From Eleginops maclovinus (lineage: Eukaryota; Chordata; Actinopteri; Perciformes; Eleginopidae): a stretch of 64,000 nt of DNA. Every line of letters starts with the position of its first letter. The stretch's first letter is position 1. The translations under genes were made by a program, and so were the position numbers. The stretch is taken from positions 14,679,148-14,743,147 of the forward strand of contig NC_086364.1 of assembly GCF_036324505.1 (NCBI RefSeq). Reading direction: 5' to 3'. The notes beneath the pieces were generated by a model that saw only the letters and a program-made list of their open reading frames with translations, was not told the origin of the DNA and made no database searches. Below are positions 54,688-64,000 of the stretch, piece by piece.

Positions 54688-57298
54688 GGTTTATATTTCT
54701 CTCTTTATTTTCTTCGTCCCCGCTCTTGAGTGAACCCTATCTCTATTTGCACTCATGCTTGAAGGAAAAACATATATTAAACAGTAATGTTTTGTGTCCG
54801 TAAATTACTGGGTTTTATTTTTCTAGCATTTGCAATATTCCTGTCTCGGCTTTCCATGGATAAAAGACTAACACACAAACACACACATGCAAACACACGC
54901 ACATACACAGGGACGCACACAATCAGTCATACACATTAGAGCAAATTAAGGCTGAAAATAGTTTGGATCGTTCGATGTGAGCTTTGGTACAAATTCAAGA
55001 TCTACCATCAAAAGAGGAAGCTGTGTTGGAAAATTGGAGCACATTTCCCATTATCAAGAAATGAGAAGATCATGTGACCCCTCAGTTCAGTTGTCGGTTA
55101 CTGCAAATCGTAGGTCTTGTTGTTGCTTTTCAGCAGTGTCCGTTCAAGAGGGATCAGGGTTTAGCACAGATGATTTAAACAGGGCAGTAAGTCACTCTGC
55201 TATTGGTAGAATGTGTTTTAGAAGTATACTTTATTAAGTGCTTCAATGTGTGCCTGGCAGATTTGCTTCACTTTGCACTTGTGGCTTTTTCACAGTAGGA
55301 AATACGCTGGAGTTCACCTCTGACATCATATCCAAATTCCTTAAAACAAATCAATGTGCGGTGTGGAATAACTGATTCAATGGAGCCAAGTCAAATCTGA
55401 ACTTGGGTTCATTACTTTAGCAATATTCCTCTGACATGCAGAATAATTATTGTGCAGTGCGGCTGATTTGAGCCTGAAATTGAAATTCTTTGGATATTCA
55501 CGAAATGAACGACGAATATTACCGAGATATTTTTCAGGTCAAATACTGATAAAGATTATGTGCAATTTAAGTGCACTATATACCAATATATCTGCTAATA
55601 ACTATCATGCCATAACTAGTGTTTTTTGGTTTTATTTATTTGTCATTGGCCATTTGTATTGGCTTACGTATGAAAGACTCAATCGCTAATGAAGCGCTAA
55701 ACCTGAAGAAAAGGATATTTGCTAATGAAAGGGGATAGATGAACAGAAAAGTTGGACATGATTCTCCCCTCTACTACAACTCACACACTAAAATAGGTTT
55801 GTACTTGAGGTAAAGTCACACGGAGGGGGATGTTATGGCAACTCTATGCTGCATATTTCCTCAGACAATTTGTGAGCTGTCAACCTAGAGAAGCATTCAG
55901 TGTTCTAGGCCTTGTTTCATTGTATTTCTTTCATTGGCAGAGATTTACATTAACAAAGTACATCTGTGAAGTACTTTTATTGGTGGATAATCCATCAACT
56001 GCTAGTTGAGAGTTCAAAACAGGTTGCTCTTCTCTCACTTCCTGTGAAACATGTGTAGCTCTGTCTGCGTTTAGCACTGAAAATGCAACTGTGACGGGAC
56101 CGTCTTTCCTCCGGTGACCTCACAGCAGTAGGGGGTTGTCATGGTCGTGACCCTCACCTCTTCTCTTTCTGTGCTCTGCGCTAACACTTCCTCCCTCTTC
56201 TCTGCTCTGAGGCCGTCCTTGCTTCTGATCGGTTCCCAGGCCCCCGCCGACAGGTCATTTAATGGTCATTCATCCCGGGCCCTTGATGCTGAACCCCAGG
56301 GTTAATGTGGAACGCATCTCTTCCTGGGCTCTGCAGCCGTCAACAAGCACTTCAGAAACGCACCTCATATATTACAGATGTAAACACAAACTTAAACACA
56401 TGACATTATACAGTACACATGCCACTTATTCCTGTCAGCTATCTCAAATATGTCTTCCTTTAATCATGTGCATTTGGAAGAGCAGTACTTTTAAGCCCCT
56501 AACCTCCCTTCAGTCTGTATACTGTGACACGCTCATGCCCACCCACATCCATACCCCCACCAAGTCTGCCCACCAACTCTCCAGTCCACAGAGGAGCACT
56601 GAAGTCTCTCACTGCTTTATGACCAGTGACCTGACTGCTTTATAGCTGAGCCAGTCTGGACCCGTTTACCACGCACTAACAGCCTGTCTGAGTGTTTGTG
56701 AGTGTGTGCGTTATTTTGAGAATGACCTTATAGTGTCTGTCATTTATCTCGATCTGTGTAATTATCTGTTAAAGCCCAGCTTTTCTCCCTCTTGAGTCTC
56801 CTCTTGTGACATAAAGATTTTTATTTTTCATGTCAATATTATCCAAGACAGATGCGCTGACCATCATGTGTCAGACTTCACTGAGTGTAAAGTTCACTTG
56901 AGCTGTCTCTTAGTGTCTTACTATGTTGTGAGGGGTTGTTTTTTCTACGCAATGTTTTGTTTAGAAAAACAACTCCGTGTTTGCTGACGCAGAAGAACTA
57001 TCTTGTGGCGGGCTCATTGTTCCCCTCGGCAAAGGGGGATTAAGAGATGTACAGGGCTCCTTGTCTAAGTGTTTGGACGGAGCCCTGTGCAGACGAGCTG
57101 GAATGATAATATTCTGTTTCTTAAGGACAAAAGGGAAATGAGCTGCATTTTTTTTTGTGTTTGGCAACTTTGCATTTGGTCGTATGTAGAGTTGGGTGTG
57201 TAGGGGGTGTCGGAGGGGTCACTGCAGACCTGTTGACACAGGACTCAGTTAGTTTAATTAAATCCTGAGCATGCATGCATGTGTGCCGCGACATGAAC

Positions 57299-57324
57299 TG
57301 TGTGTGTGTGTGTGTGTGTGTGTG
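57299..57324. repeat. (TG)n microsatellite, 26 bp
   Basis: Short uninterrupted TG run. Confidence 0.92.
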
Positions 57325-60300
57325 GCTGTTGTCAGGGGCCAGAGGAGCCACTGAAGCGAGGAGAGAGAGGAGAGCAGCAGCTTGGCAGCCTATCTGAGAG
57401 CCTCGTCACTGCTGCTCAGAGGGGCCACAGCTGGCCCCTTCACCAACAATCTTGGCTTTTCTTTCCCATTCAGGAACGCAGCGCGTCAACTCTAATTCCC
57501 TTCTAATGAACTGGCTACTGAAGGTAGCTAGGCAGGCAGACCAAGAACATTTATTAAACACACACACACACACTGGCAACAAAACACAGCACAGTGGAGA
57601 AAGTATGTTGCCATTAAGTACATTTCACTGCTCAGCATGGTGACCGTGCAGCTTGACTTTAACACCTGCTGAGGATCCTTGAACTCATCATGACTAAGAA
57701 GCTGCATTCAATGCCACAACAACCACAGCTGTGTTGTGGCCTTAAAGAGAGCCTGCATTATCCCCAATGTGTGCCTCTTATCTATTGTCATTGCAGTTGA
57801 GACTCAACGCTAAGGATCATTGCTTTCATTTTAATGAACACCTATCTGGAAGATTATCCTCTACTTCTTTTTTTTGTCATGCAGTAAACAGACATTTATT
57901 TTAATTATTCGTATGATCAGAGGAGTTTTTGAGGATTTTGGAAATACTTGACGGTGATACAACTTGTTAAACCACTTTGAGGTATTTACAAAAAAAAAAA
58001 AAACCTCTGTTACTAAAATGAAACAATACTAAAAATAAATGAGATGTTTTATTTTTGTTTCCTTTTGTCCTGAAATAATAAAGACAGATTTTAAAATCAG
58101 GTGCCGCTGGACCAGTTCTGACACGTTGTCTCTTTCATGTGATTATAACTAAAAGGGGCAATGTTAAATGAAGACAATCAAATAGATTTAAGGCTCTGCA
58201 ACGTTTAACCACTGTGAGCTGAGGCCTTAGATTTAATTTCCGCTCCCTGATACGCTGTGGTTTAGCTTGTGGTGCGCAGGCTTTGGGGCTCTGATGCTGC
58301 TAATGGAAACATTTGTACACAATCAGACAGCCCGAGTGCAGAGGTCTGATTGATTGTGATATTGTGAGTTTACAAAGGTGACAAAGTTCATCAGCTGGGA
58401 TATAGTGTTTATTTGCTTTTGGCACACGTTAGTAATCTTTGGTGGATTGTTATGCTTCAAAGTTTGACAGGAATAAGCATTGCCAAACCATTTGTTTGCT
58501 GTTCAGAGGAAATGTTTGTAATCTTCACAAATTATCACTCTCATTCCTCCTATGGAAAGGATTTTATTTTTTTTTATTTCACATATTTGCGGAATATTTG
58601 AACTCGACCTAGGATATACCATCCTGGAGATTGTTTTTAAAGGTCTAGTGTTGTTCCTTTATGAATCCCATTCAATCCCCAGTGGATTATTCCATATCAA
58701 TCCTTCCATTGTCGGAGTAATGTGAAGACCCATGGGCCTGCAGCGTAAGTGTGCATAAAACCATTAGCTGTGTCCAACTCCCTTACACAACAAGAGTAAT
58801 ATCACTGGATCAGGAAGGCTGTGTTTTGTCTTGGTAAAAAACAAATCAGGAAGTGGGCAGGGTTATCATAAGAATAAATAGATAATATTCCGGTCATATG
58901 AACTGCCATCATCAGATAGTGATTATGAAAATAACAAAAAAGCATGTGCTTTTTATGGTCATACTATTAAGTGGGAGATACAGTTGTTTAGTTGCTGCCA
59001 AATGTTCATCATACTGCATATTTTCACTGATTAATTTCATAGTCCAACAGATCTGCCCCATTGGTAATCTGTCCCTGATTGTGTGGTTATGTCGGGGAGA
59101 TAAAGTAAAGCCTAAAATAGATGGTTGCAAGTAGATTTCAGTTACCATTAACTGAGAAAAAGGTATAAGAAAGAGCAGGTTCATTCGGCCTCATATGGTT
59201 GATTTCCTTTTAGCCATGACAACAGGGTTGCTCTTGACCTCTTCAGACTAAACTGCATTATCTCAACAACATATAGATTGCTTTTCATGGTATTTGGTAT
59301 ATTTCTTAGGTCCCCATCAGGATGTATTGTAAGAACCTGAAAAGGTAGATACATTTCAAACTCAGGAAATATTAATAGCATCACGATTTACTCGCATTCC
59401 TGTGTTTCTCTCTGTCTACACTTTAGATTCCCAGAAAAACAAATGAAATGAAAATGTTTGTCAACCACAGTTTTTAATCAATTAATTAACCCGGATTCTG
59501 GACGATATTCTCTATTGTCAAATTTTTAACAGTATAATTTCTTATCCTTTAATAGCCTCCCTGTAAGACATTGAAATCAGCTTTCGTCGAATTTCATCTA
59601 CGAGTGTGGGAAAAGTGTGTTGACCTAATGTTTATGGGGACGACTGGGTTAACCCCGTGTGGACTCTCACACTTAAACTCTAAAATTAGCGACTCAAGGC
59701 GCCCGACAACGCAGCCACTGTTCTTGCTGTGACCCAGCGAGTGTCCTCCTGACCCTGTGTGATAATCCAAACATTATTTTACGGCTAAAATGGCTGTCCT
59801 CTCAGTCAAAACACTAAGTCACCACTGGGACAGCGAAGGCCCTGTCAGGACAACTGGATAAGCTGCAGGCCCACGGTCTCGGGAGGCAGGAGGGCTGATA
59901 AAGAGGACCTTTCCAGTTCACAGTTCAGCAGACCCTTCACCCGCAGCAATACTGCTTCAGCACTAACTCACTCACTCCCACTCACTGATGGCATAACTAG
60001 GGGTACGATAAAAAACGTGGGGAGGAGTGTATGACAGAGGAAAAGGGTCAAATGAAACCCAAATGGAAAGTCAATAAAGCTGAGGCTGGATCTTATGATT
60101 TAAAGCTTGATTGTGCCCACAGTTTGACCATGAATACTTAATTATTAACTTATTTATTCAAACCTCTCACCTTCCGATTGAGGTTAGAACAACTTGGAAA
60201 ATGGATTTGATCTGAACAAATGTAACACATTTTCCACAGGAATCTGGGCAAATCTGAGCCTAATAAGACGTCAATCTATAAAAGTAAAACATACGACATT

Positions 60301-63300
60301 CTCTATAGTAAGGCACTTGACTGAGATAAAAATATACTTACATGGGGAACAACAAAAGAGAAACCTCAAAAACTGAGAAAAAAAGTGATCTGTTTTCCTG
60401 GTCGGAGTAACATGCAGTACTTGTCAGAAACAACTATATTAAACGTACGATGTGGAGAAAAAGAAAAGGTTAAATCAACACATTAGGGCGGACTGTAATC
60501 TGCTTAATGTTTATATATCTTTTTATAGCTTGTTAGGATGTTGATTGTCTTCAAATGTCTGTCCATCACAGAAGAGTAGTAAATTGACCCCGGGTGAGCT
60601 TTAAAAAAACAAAGTAAAATTGAGCAGTGCACAACCAGATGCTTTGTTTTGGTTTCAGATTCCCTAAAGGCCTCCTCTGCTTTCTGGCCAGCTCCTACCT
60701 GTCGACTGGAGCTTATTGTGCTCTCTAATGTGTGTTTTTAGCAGGGAGACTGGCCTAGCCAAAGGCCATGATCTCATACGGCAGAGAAAGGATCCTTTGA
60801 CTGATACTGATCTGGTCATAGCCTATCAACCCATAACCCTATACCTCTGCAGCCTGCTTTCATTAGCTCCAGCTATATACTGTATATAATACACTGCTGT
60901 GTGTGCCTGATGCTATCAGTGCATCTGCACGAGCCTATATGTGCTCAGTGTGTGGATGTGTGTGCATTTTTCATATTTTGTCACTCTTGTAACCGTGTGC
61001 ATACACATGCACAGCATTTTCTTATAAGGCAGTATTAAGCACTGTGTTTCTGGAAGAATGTTGTGAATGTGTATCCACATTGACTGCAGTGCTTACATTT
61101 TTGCTGAATTGAACTCTTTCAACTCTGATGTTTCTCTCCTCCACAACCCCAGCTGCAGATTCCGAATCTTATTAAATCCCCACTCTAAGCACGTAGGCAC
61201 ACACCATTTCTGTATTTGTCTATCATCCACATATCCATTCATCTCCTCCATTAGTCAGTCATTCCACTGATTTACGCTATCTCTTACATTATCAAACAAC
61301 AGCAAGTTCTCATAATCATAATATACCTGGTCTGACTCAGACCCTTTCATACCCACACAGATGCACATTAGAGTTGAGTAATATACCCATCATATCCACT
61401 GGTGCTGAAGGCTGCTGTCATGGGCAGAAGGTCATTTTATGATGTGCGATTTGGACTCTGTGAGAGGGCAGTGTGAGGCGATGACAGACGAAGCGGGAGG
61501 TGTGTTCTTTCCACTCTCTGTTTTGTGTAAACTCCGATAGGAGCAGAGTGCCAGTGACAGACTGAAGCCAGGGGGATTTTTGGAGCATCAGGCGGCTCAT
61601 CACAGAGCTGGAAAGGTGTTTAGACTTTAGTGGGTGCAGATAGCCATGAGAGGGTGAGACTAGTGTGCCATAGTCTGTTGTTTTTCCGAAGTAAAACCTT
61701 TAAGGAGGAGTTGTATTAGCTGCTGTTCATGTTTAACAGCTGATACTTTGTATGTCTTTACCTATGACGTGAGCACACGTGTGGTTAACCTTTCCTAGTC
61801 ACACACCCAACACGGAAAAGTACTTACAGTATGTCTGGATTAGATTTGTGTCAGGTTGGATTCAGCACTACACACACACACTTCTGTTTACAGCCTCTCT
61901 CTGCTCTGCTCCTTTAAGAGCATAAATGATTCTTTTAATAGTTTTTATTTTCATTGATAATCAGCCCATGTGATTAGGATTTGAGCAACAAGCCTGCTGG
62001 CTCTTTCCTCTGTTATTATTGCAAGTACACGTACATCACTGAGCTGCATTTTAAGCACATGTATGTTTGTGTGTTTCCGCACCTATGGGCATAAATATGC
62101 ACATGCATGCGTGGATGTGTTTTTTCTTGTGTGGGAAAATGGGCTGGTAGTGAGCTGGAGCATGAAAGCGATAGTAAACAGAGGCCATTATCAGTGATAA
62201 AGCTCCGCTCCTATTATGTGGCTGTTTGACTTGTACGTTTACTGTGAGAAAACCAGAGATAAGGCCCCGAGAGAAAGTATCGGCAATTCAGAAGTACCAA
62301 TTTTGGATTAGAGGCACAGAGAAACGTCGGGGGGCAATGTGGTAGTGATGTTTGAAGAGGAAATGAAAGAGGGAGGGAAGGAGAGGAAGACAGGAGGCAC
62401 AGAGGGTTGTGGGAATGGAGGTGTTTAGGGACTCCCTGTGGATTGACTCCGACATGGGAACACACAGTCACCCTAACGAAGCGTGGCCACCCCTCGCTGA
62501 CTTCATAGGGCTGGGATGGAAGGAGGGAGAGACGGGCATTAGAGAGAAGAAGGGGTACAGGTCCATTTTCTTTATAGATAAAAGAAAAATGGTAAGAATT
62601 AAATAAGAATACCCACTTGAAAAGTAGAAAAGAGAAAAGGCCTTCTGATAACAAGTCAGCTTCAGCATTGGTTAAATACTGTACCAAGGCTAGAGAGGTA
62701 TTATTATTGTTTGTAAACATTCTCTGATATTCTTAATATTCACATTGAACCTGATTCTGTCCAAGCTTTTAATGGGAACTTGAGATTCTAGCAGAGCAGC
62801 CACTTCTCTCCTATATCTGTTGACAGATAAGAAACAAAGTAATTTTCGCCACTTTGGAAGAAGGACTTATTATTTACGGTCTGGTTCAATGAAATGACTG
62901 ATACCCATCACCTTGAAAAATAAATGTTCTGTAAAGAGTAGAAAGTCGCAGTCCAATAGCTTCTGACAGCTCTTGCCTGTTAACCAAAAAAATGAAAAGT
63001 TTAGTTTGATGTCCACCTTTACTTTTCAACTTTTGTTTTTAATTAACATTTTCTTAACCTTTTTCTTTTTTACTATAGAAACTATACGTATATTTATAGT
63101 TTATACTATAGTGTTGATGTACTGATGCAGAAAGGATAGAAGGATGGAGGGTAGGTTCACTTTGTTACTCTCAAATTAAAATGTAGACTGCGTTAAAAAA
63201 ATGGGCGGATCCTACAAAAGTCTCTGCTCTTTCTATTGTAGGATCAATCCAAGTTTTACTAAAGATTTTTAAGGATTCCAATGGTCTTTGCCCAAAAAAT

Positions 63301-64000
63301 TTGCAAGACACCTTTAGCCCACATGCAGTTAACTAATTCATATTGAATTTTTCTACACCATTTGCACTTGACACACTTTCAGTTGTTTCTTGAATGAAAA
63401 GACTCAAATAAAAACGATACGGTGATTCTTATCATCGTTGTTCCGAAAACATCTGTTAACACAACAAAAGGATGTGAGCTATTAGAACCACAGACTCGTG
63501 GCAGACAGTCTGACAGTGACCCTGAACTTGTGTATGTTTCTTGGAAAATCTTCCACTGTTGTTATACAAATGCCCTGCTCGCACGCAGACACACACTCCC
63601 TCTCTCTGTCACTCCTGTACACAGTAAAAAGCATTGCGTGTCACCATGCCAGTTGCTTAAGATACCCAAGTGAAGTCTATCATTATATTGTCATACTTGG
63701 AGCATTACATCACCAGTCTGTCACTCTCAGTGGATGTAGAGGCAGCGGCGTAGCACTCCTCTAGAATAGCAGCATTACACAAGGTCGTCATCATAAGCCA
63801 ATCACTGGAACTTCCTCTCCACTTCAATGAGCCCGTCTGTGATGTGAAGTGGTCCGATCAGCCGCCGTTCTGTCCTTTTTTTCCTGTCTGCAAAAGAACA
63901 CAGCATGCTGACTGTGGATAAATGGAGAGACTTACAGTATGAAGGAGAAGATTTGTCAGCCTTGCCTGTGTTTGTGCAAGAGTGCCTCTGTGTAAGCCAT

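Larger units (their letters stand above)
53776..64000. other. Intronic sequence, mostly without features, to the right edge
   Basis: Apart from the ORF at 54308-54687, the GT repeat at 57299, a 14-A run at 57990-58003 and a purine-rich patch near 62346-62400, nothing is recognised. No coro7 exon was found. Confidence 0.5.

Noticed and set aside
62214..62720. 168-codon minus-strand ORF
   Set aside because: Leu/Ser/Pro-rich because of a purine tract on the other strand; no recognisable motif.

Overview
This window looks like nuclear DNA from a teleost fish. It is AT-leaning and almost entirely non-coding. It carries many long (CA)n/(GT)n microsatellites, a teleost-type LINE fragment and a small non-autonomous DNA transposon. 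The only recognisable genes are vertebrate ones with spliced structure. There is no sign of bacterial operons, CRISPR, phage or plasmid sequence. The species cannot be named from the sequence alone.

Layout: bases 1-1314 hold the 5' end of a non-LTR retrotransposon on the minus strand, running off the left edge. It lies in an intron of a plus-strand gene. Bases 2619-3081 hold a MITE-like element with 51-bp terminal inverted repeats and a TA target duplication. Two plus-strand coding exons follow at 3645-3728 and 4288-4370. Together they encode a coronin-type WD40 segment that I assign to coronin 7 (coro7). No further coro7 exon was recognised to the right, so the intron opening at 4371 appears to run past the right edge (at least about 59.6 kb).

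Inside that intron, on the opposite strand, lies a complete single-exon coding region for vasorin (vasn) at 24482-26512. It has a signal peptide, LRRs, an EGF domain, an FN3 domain, a transmembrane helix and a short tail. A splice acceptor 31 nt upstream of its ATG implies a separate non-coding first exon. A CpG-rich block at about 45.1-46.2 kb, with a good minus-strand splice donor at 45871, is my candidate for that exon and promoter. VASN is also nested antisense in CORO7 in mammals, so the arrangement appears to be conserved across bony vertebrates.

The rest is intronic: at least eight substantial dinucleotide repeats, purine/pyrimidine tracts, a 31-bp perfect direct repeat 2.3 kb apart, a short perfect hairpin, and one unassigned 54.3-kb ORF that has the shape of a terminal exon. 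I did not find a novel multi-gene system. The most worthwhile points are the nested gene architecture, the candidate distal vasn promoter, the MITE, the LINE 5' hairpin and the orphan ORF.
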